In this document: positions 6,273-12,887 of the stretch, one piece after another | Numbering within the stretch: the first letter of the stretch is position 1 | Layout of the letters: each line of letters opens with the position of its first letter | NCBI GenBank assembly: GCA_900548495.1 | Contig: URKT01000044.1 | Location: 1 to 16,764, forward strand | Length of the DNA stretch: 16,764 nucleotides | Source of the DNA: an uncultured Collinsella sp. | Lineage (GTDB): Bacteria; Actinomycetota; Coriobacteriia; Coriobacteriales; Coriobacteriaceae | Direction: 5' to 3' | The notes under the pieces: generated by a model | The model's database searches: none | Told to the model about the DNA's origin: nothing | Seen by the model: the letters and a program-made list of their open reading frames with translations, nothing else | Made by a program: the position numbers and the translations under genes

Positions 6273-7874
6273 ATGGATCAAAGCAAGCCTTCGTTCTTTA
6301 TCACGACGCCCATCTACTACGTCAACGCCGATCCGCACCTGGGCACGGCTTATTCCACCATCATCGCCGACGTTCAGGCCCGTTATCGTCGCTCCGCCGG
6401 CTATAACGTCAAGTTCCTGACCGGCATGGACGAGCACGGCGAGAAGGTCGCCGAGGCCGCAGCCAAGCACAACATGACGCCGCAGGAGTGGACCGACAGC
6501 CAGGCTCCGCACTTCAAGGAGCTTTGGAGCAAGCTCGAGATTTCCAACGACGACTTCATCCGCACCACCGAGCCGCGCCAGCATCATGCTGTGCAGTACC
6601 TGTGGGAGCGCATGAAGGAGTCCGGCTACCTGTATAAGGGCAGCTACGACGGTTGGTATTGCGTGCCTGACGAGACCTACTTCACCGATACGCAGGTCCA
6701 GAAGGGCGACGAGGAGTACGGCAGCGTCGGCCAGCACCTGTGCCCCGACTGCCACCGTCCGCTTGAGCGCGTGCAGGAGGAGTCCTACTTCTTTAAGCTT
6801 TCCGCCTTCCAGGACAAGCTGCTCAAGCTCTATGACGAGCACCCCGACTTTGTCGAGCCTGCGTTCCGTATGAATGAGGTACGCAGCTTTGTCGAGGGCG
6901 GCCTTAATGACCTTTCCGTGAGCCGTACGAGCTTTGACTGGGGCATCCAGGTCCCGTTTGACGAGGGTCACGTGACCTACGTGTGGTTCGATGCGCTGCT
7001 CAACTATATGACGGCCGTCGGCTACGGTGTCGACACCGACGAGGCGCGTGCCGAGCTGGCCTATCGCTGGCCCGCGCAGTTCCACATCGTGGGTAAGGAC
7101 ATCATCCGCTTCCACTGCGTCATTTGGCCCGCCATGCTCATGGCCATTGGCGAGGCCCTGCCCGAGCACGTCTTTGCCCACGGCTTCCTGACCGTGCGCA
7201 ATGCCGAGACTGGCAAGGCCGAGAAGATGTCCAAGAGCCGCGGCAACGCCATCGCTCCGCAGGACGTTATCGACATGCTGGGCGTCGAGGGCTATCGCTA
7301 CTACTTTATGACCGACGTCGTCCCCGGCACCGACGGTGCCATCAGCTTCGACCGCATGGAGCAGGTCTACAACGCCGACCTGGCCAACAGCTGGGGCAAC
7401 CTTATCTCGCGTTCGCTCAACATGAGCGGCAAGTACTTTGATGGTTGCGCGCCCGCCAAGCCCGCATCGTTCGATGCGTTCGACAACCCGCTGGCAAAGA
7501 TCGCCGATGGTCTGGTCGAGCGCTACATGGCCAAGATGGACGTGCTCGATTACGGTGGAGCCAAGGACGAGGTCATGGAGCTCATCCACGCCGCCAACCA
7601 CTACATCGAGGACTCCGAGCCTTGGGCACTTGCCAAGGACGAGGCCAAGGCTGACGAGCTGGCGTTTGTGATCTACAACCTGCTCGAGGCCATCCGCATT
7701 GCCGCTCACCTGCTGATGCCGCTCATGCCCCAGACTTCTGCCGAGGCCCTGCGCCGCCTGTCCTGCGAGGACGAGGCCGCGAGCGACGACCTCAAGGGCA
7801 TTTGCGCTTGGGGCCTGCTTGCCGGTGGTCAGCCCGTCGAGAAGGGCGAGCCGCTGTTCCCGCGTCTGGGCTAA
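6273..7874 (+). CDS. metG: Methionyl-tRNA synthetase
   Basis: The enzyme has 533 residues and charges tRNA-Met in the cytosol. Class I signatures are clear: the HIGH-type motif P-H-L-G (21-24) after T-P-I-Y-Y-V-N, T-G-M-D-E-H-G (51-57), G-K-D-I-I-R-F-H, and K-M-S-K-S (318-322). The connective peptide contains C131-V-P-D and C158-P-D-C161, so only one full C-x-x-C pair remains. The protein ends soon after the anticodon-binding helical domain and lacks the C-terminal EMAP-II-like tRNA-binding domain found in about 650-residue MetRS, which makes it a short-form enzyme. ATG 6273 is supported by GGAGGA eight bases upstream. A strong terminator separates it from rsmA. Confidence 0.97.
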   Translation: MDQSKPSFFITTPIYYVNADPHLGTAYSTIIADVQARYRRSAGYNVKFLTGMDEHGEKVAEAAAKHNMTPQEWTDSQAPHFKELWSKLEISNDDFIRTTEPRQHHAVQYLWERMKESGYLYKGSYDGWYCVPDETYFTDTQVQKGDEEYGSVGQHLCPDCHRPLERVQEESYFFKLSAFQDKLLKLYDEHPDFVEPAFRMNEVRSFVEGGLNDLSVSRTSFDWGIQVPFDEGHVTYVWFDALLNYMTAVGYGVDTDEARAELAYRWPAQFHIVGKDIIRFHCVIWPAMLMAIGEALPEHVFAHGFLTVRNAETGKAEKMSKSRGNAIAPQDVIDMLGVEGYRYYFMTDVVPGTDGAISFDRMEQVYNADLANSWGNLISRSLNMSGKYFDGCAPAKPASFDAFDNPLAKIADGLVERYMAKMDVLDYGGAKDEVMELIHAANHYIEDSEPWALAKDEAKADELAFVIYNLLEAIRIAAHLLMPLMPQTSAEALRRLSCEDEAASDDLKGICAWGLLAGGQPVEKGEPLFPRLG

Positions 7875-7913
7875 GCCGCTGCGCGCCATATCGGCAATTT
7901 GCTGTTTAGCTGT

Positions 7914-7947
7914 AAGGGCATGGCCGCAACGGTCCATGCCCTTTTGC
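7914..7947 (+). terminator. Terminator after metG
   Basis: A perfect ten-base stem AAGGGCATGG (7914-7923) / CCATGCCCTT (7934-7943) ends in a T-rich run (TTTTGCTTT). It lies 40 bases after the metG stop. Confidence 0.85.
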
Positions 7948-7981
7948 TTTACGATGCAGCCACCATGTTAAGGAGGCAACC

Positions 7982-8842
7982 ATGACAACTTCGCCTTTGG
8001 CAAACCCCACGGCAACTAGGGAGCTGCTAGAGGAGTTTGGCCTTGCGACCAAGCATCGCCTGGGCCAGAACTTCCTGATCGACAACCATGTGATCGAACG
8101 TATCTGTGAGCTCGCTGAGCTTGCGGGCGATGAGCGCGTGCTCGAGGTCGGCCCGGGTTGCGGCACGCTGACGTTGGCCCTGCTGCAGGAGGCGGCGTGC
8201 GTTACGTCGATTGAGGCAGATCCCGAGCTCGAGCCGGTGCTCGATGCTCACGCCGCTGACTATGCCAACTTCCGCTTTATCATGGGCGACGCGCTCAAAG
8301 TGACGCCGGAGCAGATTGAGCAGGCCGCCGGTGGTGAACCCACGGTGTTTGTCGCGAACTTGCCCTATAACGTGGCGGCGACAATCATCCTGCAGTTCTT
8401 CCAGACGATGCCCGCGCTCAAGCGCGCCGTCGTCATGGTGCAAAAGGAGGTTGCCGATCGCATTGCCGCAGTGCCGGGCAACAAGACCTATGGCGGCTAT
8501 ACGGCAAAGCTCGGCCTGTATGCGCAGGTTACGGGTCGCTTTGAGGTGCCGCCGCGTTGCTTTATGCCGGCGCCGCACGTGGACTCGGCCGTCGTGCGTA
8601 TCGACCGTGTTGACGGCGTGGTACCCGAAGGACTCGATCGCGAATTTGTGGCCCGCGTGATTGATGCTGCATTTGCTCAGCGTCGCAAGACCATTCGCAA
8701 CTCCATGAGCGCCAACGGCTTTGCCAAGGACGTGCTCGATGCCGCCTTTGAGGCTTGCGGTATCGCATCCACCACGCGCGCCGAAACGCTTGATGTTGCC
8801 GACTTTGTCCGCCTGGCCCAGGAGCTAATCCATGACGCTTAA
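7982..8842 (+). CDS. rsmA: 16S rRNA (adenine1518/1519-N6)-dimethyltransferase
   Basis: This 286-residue protein (KsgA) dimethylates two adjacent adenines in the 3' hairpin of 16S rRNA late in small-subunit assembly. It has L-G-Q-N-F-L (27-32), the SAM-binding loop E-V-G-P-G-C-G-T-L-T (55-64), the acidic I-E-A-D (77-80), the catalytic N-L-P-Y-N (126-130) and F-x-P-x-P-H-V-D-S-A, all diagnostic. ATG 7982 has AAGGAGG seven bases upstream. The next gene, tatD, starts 11 bases inside its 3' end, so the two are cotranslated. metG, rsmA and tatD clustering is common in Gram-positive genomes, though tatD more often precedes rsmA. Confidence 0.97.
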   Translation: MTTSPLANPTATRELLEEFGLATKHRLGQNFLIDNHVIERICELAELAGDERVLEVGPGCGTLTLALLQEAACVTSIEADPELEPVLDAHAADYANFRFIMGDALKVTPEQIEQAAGGEPTVFVANLPYNVAATIILQFFQTMPALKRAVVMVQKEVADRIAAVPGNKTYGGYTAKLGLYAQVTGRFEVPPRCFMPAPHVDSAVVRIDRVDGVVPEGLDREFVARVIDAAFAQRRKTIRNSMSANGFAKDVLDAAFEACGIASTTRAETLDVADFVRLAQELIHDA

Positions 8843-9749
8843 TGCCGAACGCGTGACGTTTACCAAGAAAAAGAAGACGGTTGCTTGTCCCGTGCCCTTG
8901 GCGCCGCTTGCCGACACGCATGCGCATCTGCTTTCGTTTTGGGGCAAGGATGTGCCCGAGACGCTCCTGCGTGCCAAGGCCGCGGGCGTCGACCTGTTGG
9001 TGACGATGTTCGACCCCATTGCCGACAAGCGCAGCGTGGCGGACTATAGCGACTGGCTGGTGCGCGAGATTCTTCCGATGCAGGATATCCCGCAGATCAA
9101 GTATCTTGCCGGCGTGCATCCGTATGGCGCGCCGGACTATACCGACGACGTTCACGCACAGGTCGTTGCCGCACTCGATGACCCCTTATGCGCCGGTATT
9201 GGCGAAATCGGCCTGGACTACCACATGGACTATGACGACGATATCGCGCCGGCACCCCATAACGTGCAGATTGATTGCATGGCGCGCCAGCTCGAGCTTG
9301 CCGTGCGCCGCAATGTGCCGGTGGAGCTGCACCTGCGTCACGAGGACTCGGATGGGGAGCGCACCTCGCACGTTGATGCGTACAACGTACTGCGCGAGGT
9401 GGGTGTGCCCCAGGCTGGTTGTGTGCTGCACTGTTTTGGCGAGGACCGCGCCACGATGGAGCGCTTTGTGGAGCTGGGCTGCTATATCGCCTATGGTGGT
9501 GCGGCCACCTTTAAGCGCAACGACGACGTGCGCGAGGCATTTGCGGCAACCCCACTCGATCGAATTTTGTTCGAGACGGATTGCCCGTATATGGCTCCAG
9601 AGCCCATCCGCGGTCTTGAATGCGAGCCCGCAATGATCTCCATTACGGCAAACGCGCTGGTTAACGACCGTGTCGATCGTACCGGCGAGGATGCTGAGGC
9701 AATCGCGCAAGCCGCTTGGGAGAATGCCTGCAAACTTTTTCAAAAATAG
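8832..9749 (+). CDS. tatD: TatD-family metal-dependent hydrolase
   Basis: The protein has 305 residues, longer than the usual 255-265 owing to an N-terminal extension of about 20 residues and some internal insertions. Metal-binding motifs of the amidohydrolase fold are present: D-T-H-A-H (28-32), G-V-H-P (94-97), G-E-I-G-L-D-Y-H (124-131), H-L-R-H (167-170), H-C-F (200-202) and E-T-D-C-P-Y-M (248-254). TatD proteins are cytosolic, Mg-dependent DNases with 3'-5' exonuclease activity, linked to DNA repair and quality control. The start overlaps the rsmA stop by 11 bases. An alternative internal start would remove the Lys-rich extension, but no better ribosome-binding site is seen. Confidence 0.93.
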   Translation: MTLNAERVTFTKKKKTVACPVPLAPLADTHAHLLSFWGKDVPETLLRAKAAGVDLLVTMFDPIADKRSVADYSDWLVREILPMQDIPQIKYLAGVHPYGAPDYTDDVHAQVVAALDDPLCAGIGEIGLDYHMDYDDDIAPAPHNVQIDCMARQLELAVRRNVPVELHLRHEDSDGERTSHVDAYNVLREVGVPQAGCVLHCFGEDRATMERFVELGCYIAYGGAATFKRNDDVREAFAATPLDRILFETDCPYMAPEPIRGLECEPAMISITANALVNDRVDRTGEDAEAIAQAAWENACKLFQK

Positions 9750-9752
9750 TTC

Positions 9753-9781
9753 TTGCGTTCGTGGTGGCGCTCCGTTATTCT
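9753..9781 (+). promoter_or_regulatory. Promoter of tRNA-Leu
   Basis: TTGCGT (9753-9758) and TATTCT (9776-9781) are 17 bases apart, and the tRNA begins 12 bases after the -10 box. Confidence 0.65.
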
Positions 9782-9792
9782 AATTCCTGCAC

Positions 9793-9879
9793 GCGGGCGT
9801 GGCGGAATTGGCAGACGCGTACGGTTCAGGTCCGTATGGGGGCAACCCCATGAAGGTTCAAGTCCTTTCGCCCGCACCA
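9793..9879 (+). tRNA. tRNA-Leu (anticodon CAG)
   Basis: An 87-base class II tRNA with perfect acceptor stem GCGGGCG / CGCCCGC, anticodon loop TTCAGGT (CAG, reading CUG), a long variable arm around TGGGGGCAACCCCA, and T-arm GAAGG-TTCAAGT-CCTTT. The CCA end is encoded (9877-9879). CUG is heavily used in the neighbouring genes. The 3' half from G9862 is repeated 189 bases downstream. Confidence 0.96.
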
Positions 9880-9890
9880 TTGATTGAAAG

Positions 9891-9915
9891 AGCTCCCAGC
9901 AATGGGGGCTTTTTT
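9891..9915 (+). terminator. Terminator of tRNA-Leu (copy 1)
   Basis: AGCTCCC (9891-9897) pairs with GGGGGCT (9904-9910), including one T-G wobble, and is followed by five or more T. Confidence 0.85.
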
Positions 9916-10079
9916 GTTATGGGCCCATCACAGGGACTTGAACCTGTGAAGGAGCGAGCGTAAAGAAAACGCGGAGCGTTTTTAGCGAGCTGGCGAGGAC
10001 GCCGGCAGGCGGCCGAAGCCGGTGCGGATCCGCGAAGCGGATACGCGGACGTCCTTTCGCCCGCACCATTGATTGAAAG

Positions 10080-10104
10080 AGCTCCCAGCAATGGGAGCTT
10101 TTTT
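10080..10104 (+). terminator. Duplicate terminator (copy 2)
   Basis: AGCTCCC (10080-10086) and GGGAGCT (10093-10099) now pair perfectly, and TTTTT follows. It belongs to the second copy of the tRNA-Leu 3' region. Confidence 0.8.
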
Positions 10105-10185
10105 GTTATGGGCCTCTTGTTGATGTCATGTTGCTGCTTCGTGCGGGTATCCTAGTGCCAACGTGTGCCTATCAGAGGAGAGACC

Positions 10186-11124
10186 ATGCTGTTGTCCGGT
10201 ATCATCGCCGCCCTTACCAGCCTTTTGATTCCCATCATCATCCTGTTGCTGCTGCTTCCTAACGCCTGCTATGTCGTTGAACAACAGCATGCCGTGATCA
10301 TTGAGCGTCTGGGCAAGTTTAACCGCATCGTCAACGCGGGCTTCCACATGAAGGTGCCCGTGATCGACCGCAAGGCCGCCACGGTGAGTCTGCGCACCAT
10401 GAAAAACGGTTTTGGCATCGACGTTAAGACCCAGGACAACGTGACCATCGGCCTTGAGGTCTCTGCTCAGTACCACGTGAGCTATGACATGGGCGCCGGC
10501 CCGGCAGATTCGGGTATCTACAAGAGCTACTACATGCTGCAGGAGCCCGTCGACCAGATGCGTGACTTCATCACCGACGCCCTGCGCTCTTCGATTCCCG
10601 TCTACACACTCGATGAGGTCTTTGCCAAGAAGGATGACATCGCCAAGGATGTCAACGCTACCGTTTCTGAGCAGATGGCCGCCTACGGCTTCACCCTCGT
10701 GTCGACGCTCATCACCAAAATCGCACTGCCGACCGAGGTCGAGAACTCCATGAACGACATCAACGCCGCCCAGCGCAAGCGCGCTGCGGCACAGGAGCTC
10801 GCTGAGGCCGACCGCATCAAGCGCGTCACCGAGGCGACCGCCGAGGCCGAGGCAATGGAAAAGGCGGGCGAGGGCATCGCCAACCAGCGCAAGGCCATCG
10901 CGCTGGGTATCAAAGATTCGCTCGAGATCATCCAAGAGACGGGTGTCGGCAATGACGAGGCCAACCAACTGTTCATGTTTACGCAGTGGTCCGAGATGAT
11001 GACGGAGTTCGCTCGCACGGGTAAAACCTCGACGGTCGTGCTGCCGAGCGACTTTTCGCAGTCGGCCTCGATGTTCGAGCAGATGCTGACCGCCAGCAAA
11101 GTTCAAAACGATTCGAAGGAGTAG
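10186..11124 (+). CDS. SPFH / band 7 domain membrane protein
   Basis: The protein has 312 residues from ATG 10186, which follows AGAGGAGAG; an in-frame GTG at 10165 is less likely. An N-terminal membrane segment (about residues 5-26) is followed by the stomatin/flotillin-like region V-V-E-Q-Q-H-A-V-I-I-E-R-L-G-K-F, typical of SPFH/QmcA-type proteins, and then by an Ala/Glu-rich coiled coil (A-A-Q-E-L-A-E-A-D-R-I-K-R). Such proteins oligomerise on the membrane, organise microdomains and often partner membrane proteases. No NfeD partner is adjacent. It is followed within six bases by rlmH, so the two are probably cotranscribed, although no functional link is known to me. Confidence 0.88.
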   Translation: MLLSGIIAALTSLLIPIIILLLLLPNACYVVEQQHAVIIERLGKFNRIVNAGFHMKVPVIDRKAATVSLRTMKNGFGIDVKTQDNVTIGLEVSAQYHVSYDMGAGPADSGIYKSYYMLQEPVDQMRDFITDALRSSIPVYTLDEVFAKKDDIAKDVNATVSEQMAAYGFTLVSTLITKIALPTEVENSMNDINAAQRKRAAAQELAEADRIKRVTEATAEAEAMEKAGEGIANQRKAIALGIKDSLEIIQETGVGNDEANQLFMFTQWSEMMTEFARTGKTSTVVLPSDFSQSASMFEQMLTASKVQNDSKE

Positions 11125-11130
11125 ACGCGC

Positions 11131-11601
11131 GTGAAATACACCGTCGTTTGCGTCGGTAAGCTCAAGGAGCGCTTTTGGAAGGACGCGTGCGCTGAGTACA
11201 CCAAGCGCCTAGGTGCCTATGCCAAGGTTGATATCCGCGAGGTGGCCGATATCGACCCGGCTAAGGCGGGCGGCGTGGATGCCGCGCGCGACAAGGAGGG
11301 GGCGGCAATTCTTGCTGCATTGCCGTCTCGGGCGCATGTGATCCTGCTGGCTATCGAGGGCAAGGAGCGTTCGAGTGAGGAGCTCTCGGCGCGGCTCGAC
11401 GATCTTATGCTGCGTGGTAACAGCGACATCGCCTTTGTAATCGGCGGATCGGACGGCGTGAGCGATGACGTGCGCGCCCGCGCCGACGAGATGCTCAGCT
11501 TTGGACACATTACCTTGCCGCATAACCTGGCGCGTGTGGTGCTGCTAGAGCAGATTTACCGTGCCTGCAAGATCAGTCGTGGCGAGCCGTATCACAAATA
11601 G
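11131..11601 (+). CDS. rlmH: 23S rRNA (pseudouridine1915-N3)-methyltransferase RlmH
   Basis: The 156-residue length and sequence are canonical for RlmH, a SPOUT-class dimeric enzyme that methylates pseudouridine 1915 in helix 69 of 23S rRNA on assembled ribosomes. Diagnostic parts are V-G-K-L-K at the start, L-L-A-I-E-G-K (72-78), the SAM-binding knot I-G-G-S-D-G (104-109), L-P-H-N-L-A-R-V-V-L-L-E-Q-I-Y-R-A (129-145) and the C-terminal P-Y-H-K. The start is GTG 11131, with AAGGAG nine bases upstream inside the end of the SPFH gene. Confidence 0.97.
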   Translation: MKYTVVCVGKLKERFWKDACAEYTKRLGAYAKVDIREVADIDPAKAGGVDAARDKEGAAILAALPSRAHVILLAIEGKERSSEELSARLDDLMLRGNSDIAFVIGGSDGVSDDVRARADEMLSFGHITLPHNLARVVLLEQIYRACKISRGEPYHK

Positions 11602-11675
11602 GTCGGCAATACGAAACAATGGCGTGGGACAATAGCTTTCGTTTTTGAAGAGCGTGTCTGAGAGGACTATGAGAT

Positions 11676-12446
11676 ATGAAGATTGGGTTTGTCGGTTTTG
11701 GCAATATGGCGAGCGCTATGGCCGATGGCTGGATCGCTGCCGGTGTAGCTGCGAGCGACATGTGCGCCTGTGCGGGTCGCTACGACGCACTGGTTGAGCG
11801 CTGCGAGGCGCGCGGCATGGTCGCCTGCCACGATGCCGCCGAGGTCGTCGCCGCATCCGATATCGTGGTCGCTGCGGTCAAACCGTACATGATCGAGAAG
11901 GTATTCGCCCCGCTCAAGGATGCTCTTGCCAAAAAGGTCGTTCTGTCGGTTGCCTGGACCTGGGACAGTGCCAAGTGGGAGCAGGTCCTGCCGGGCGTTG
12001 CGCATATCTCGACGGTGCCCAACACACCGGTTTCGGTGGACGAGGGCGTCATCGCTTGCGAGAAGGCTTCCACGCTTAGTGATGAGCAGAGCGCAGTGGT
12101 GCTTGATCTGCTTGGCAAGCTCGGTGCGGTGGTCGAGCTCGATACGAGCCTGCTGTTTGTGGGCGGCACGGTGGGTGGTTGCGCTCCGGCATTTGTCGCT
12201 ATGGCAATCGAGGCCCTGGGCGATGCGGCGGTCAAGCACGGTATCCCGCGTGCCGATGCCTATCGCATTGTGAGCCAGATGGTGCTGGGTACGGCAAAGC
12301 TGCAGCTTGCAACTGGCCAGCATCCTGCGGCGATGAAGGATGCCGTATGCTCGCCCGGCGGCGCCACCATCAAGGGCGTCATCGCGCTCGAGGATGCCGG
12401 CATGCGCAGCGCCCTGGTCAAGGCCATCGACGCCACCCTTCAGTAA
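11676..12446 (+). CDS. proC: Pyrroline-5-carboxylate reductase
   Basis: This 256-residue enzyme catalyses the last step of proline synthesis, NAD(P)H-dependent reduction of pyrroline-5-carboxylate to proline. The N-terminal Rossmann fold shows G-F-G-N-M (7-11) and A-V-K-P (67-70). V-P-N-T-P (114-118) and the C-terminal signature D-A-V-C-S-P-G-G-A-T-I-K-G (222-234) identify the ProC family. The usual A-A-G after the strand at 88-92 is replaced by V-A-W-T-W-D, an unusual divergence. ATG 11676 has AGAGGA nine bases upstream. The 74-base gap after rlmH shows no convincing promoter, so it may be read from upstream. Confidence 0.94.
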   Translation: MKIGFVGFGNMASAMADGWIAAGVAASDMCACAGRYDALVERCEARGMVACHDAAEVVAASDIVVAAVKPYMIEKVFAPLKDALAKKVVLSVAWTWDSAKWEQVLPGVAHISTVPNTPVSVDEGVIACEKASTLSDEQSAVVLDLLGKLGAVVELDTSLLFVGGTVGGCAPAFVAMAIEALGDAAVKHGIPRADAYRIVSQMVLGTAKLQLATGQHPAAMKDAVCSPGGATIKGVIALEDAGMRSALVKAIDATLQ

Positions 12447-12458
12447 AACCTTCCATTT

Positions 12459-12592
12459 AGGGACAGGTTTATTTTGGCTGGTTTTCCTGCGGTTTTATCT
12501 CTATAGCAAAAAGCGCCCCGCAACTGGCTCAATTCCAGTTGCGGGGCGCTTGCGTTTGCCCAGATAAAACCGACCAAAATAAACCTGTCCCT
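12459..12592. repeat. Nested inverted-repeat (MITE-like) element
   Basis: AGGGACAGG-TTTATTTTGG (12459-12477) is matched by its exact inverse at 12574-12592. A second pair, CGGTTTTATCT (12490-12500) and AGATAAAACCG (12562-12572), lies inside it. The arms are collinear except for a 12-base insertion on the left (12478-12489) against one base on the right. The centre is the strong hairpin of 12511-12551. The whole 134-base palindromic block sits between the convergent proC and small membrane protein genes. Repeats starting GGGACAGG are of the kind dispersed with REP-associated transposases, which is an inference here. No transposase is present. Confidence 0.75.
12511..12551 (-). terminator. Strong hairpin terminator between convergent genes
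   Basis: A perfect 17-base stem (12511-12527 with 12535-12551) has loop CTCAATT. On the minus strand the stem runs into TTTTT (12512-12508), a proper terminator for the 57-residue gene. On the plus strand the tail TTGCGTTTG is poorer but may still stop proC transcripts. Confidence 0.8.
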
Positions 12593-12602
12593 TTTTGGCA
12601 GG

Positions 12603-12776
12603 TTAGTCCCAGAAGCTGTCTTCCTCATCCTCGGACTTGGGTCCGCGGTCGACGTACATCTTATGGGTACGCTTCTCCATTACAAAGGCAAGAATCGCAA
12701 ATAACAGGATGCCGCCGGCGAAAAGGATGGCAAAACCGGTGCGGGTGCCAAACAAAAAGGAAAAAACTGCGTCCAT
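12603..12776 (-). CDS. Small single-pass membrane protein (57 residues)
   Basis: The minus strand reads from ATG 12776 to TAA 12603, with AAGAAGG six bases upstream of the start. The protein begins M-D-A-V-F-S-F-L-F-G, has a membrane helix at about residues 13-33, then a basic stretch E-K-R-T-H-K-M-Y and an acidic tail ending D-S-F-W-D. This positive-inside layout places the tail in the cytoplasm. I do not recognise a characterised family; similar tiny membrane proteins near housekeeping genes are usually unnamed. The gene is divergent from serS, shares the intergenic promoter region, and ends at the strong hairpin. The ribosome-binding site, consistent codon use and membrane layout support a real gene. 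Confidence 0.75.
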   Translation of the reverse strand: MDAVFSFLFGTRTGFAILFAGGILLFAILAFVMEKRTHKMYVDRGPKSEDEEDSFWD

Positions 12777-12800
12777 TGGGTGCCTTCTTGCGTAGTTGAG

Positions 12801-12857
12801 TTGGGTCGTAAACGCTCATAAGTATATACTTGCCCATACATGTACAAGGTTGCAACC
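12801..12857. promoter_or_regulatory. Divergent promoter region with palindromic -10
   Basis: AAGTATATACTT (12820-12831) is a perfect palindrome, so it offers TATACT on both strands. Forward, TTGGGT (12801-12806) lies 18 bases before TATACT (12825-12830) and would serve serS. On the minus strand, TTGTAC (12847-12842) lies 15 bases from TATACT (12826-12821) and would serve the small membrane protein. Two more palindromes follow, TACATGTA (12837-12844) and GGTTGCAACC (12848-12857). Confidence 0.6.
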
Positions 12858-12887
12858 TAAATGGAATGTATATCGCCGGAGGATCTA

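Larger units (their letters stand above)
9862..10114 (+). repeat. Tandem 189-base unit: tRNA-Leu 3' half, terminator and inserted core element
   Basis: Bases 9862-9925 (from the T-loop of tRNA-Leu through acceptor, CCA, terminator and GTTATGGGCC) recur at 10051-10114 with one difference (G9907 to A10096). The 125 bases between them (9926-10050) hold an inverted repeat CACAGG-GACTTGAA-CCTGTG, which reads like a tRNA T-arm on the minus strand, and then the 96-base core (9954-10049). The core has three hairpins: AAAACGC-GGA-GCGTTTT (9966-9982), CGCC-GGCA-GGCG (10000-10011) and ATCCGC-GAA-GCGGAT (10028-10042). The same core follows tRNA-Arg. There is no coding potential. The layout resembles attL/attR flanking a miniature tRNA-targeted insertion. 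Confidence 0.85.

Noticed and set aside
5463..7937. An 824-residue open frame on the minus strand opposite rsmI and metG
   Set aside because: It lies antisense to two clear housekeeping genes and is kept open by their GC-rich third-position bias. It has repetitive V/L/G/H-rich composition and no recognisable motif.
9858..10091. A minus-strand frame with a repeated peptide over the tRNA-Leu repeats
   Set aside because: The repeated peptide only reflects the DNA duplication of the tRNA 3' end and terminator. There is no ribosome-binding site, and the region is non-coding.
9862..10114. CRISPR array
   Set aside because: There are only two long copies, 189 bases apart, containing tRNA and terminator sequence, and no cas genes.
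12832..12887. T-box riboswitch before serS
   Set aside because: The leader is shorter than 60 bases and has no T-box sequence or antiterminator structure.
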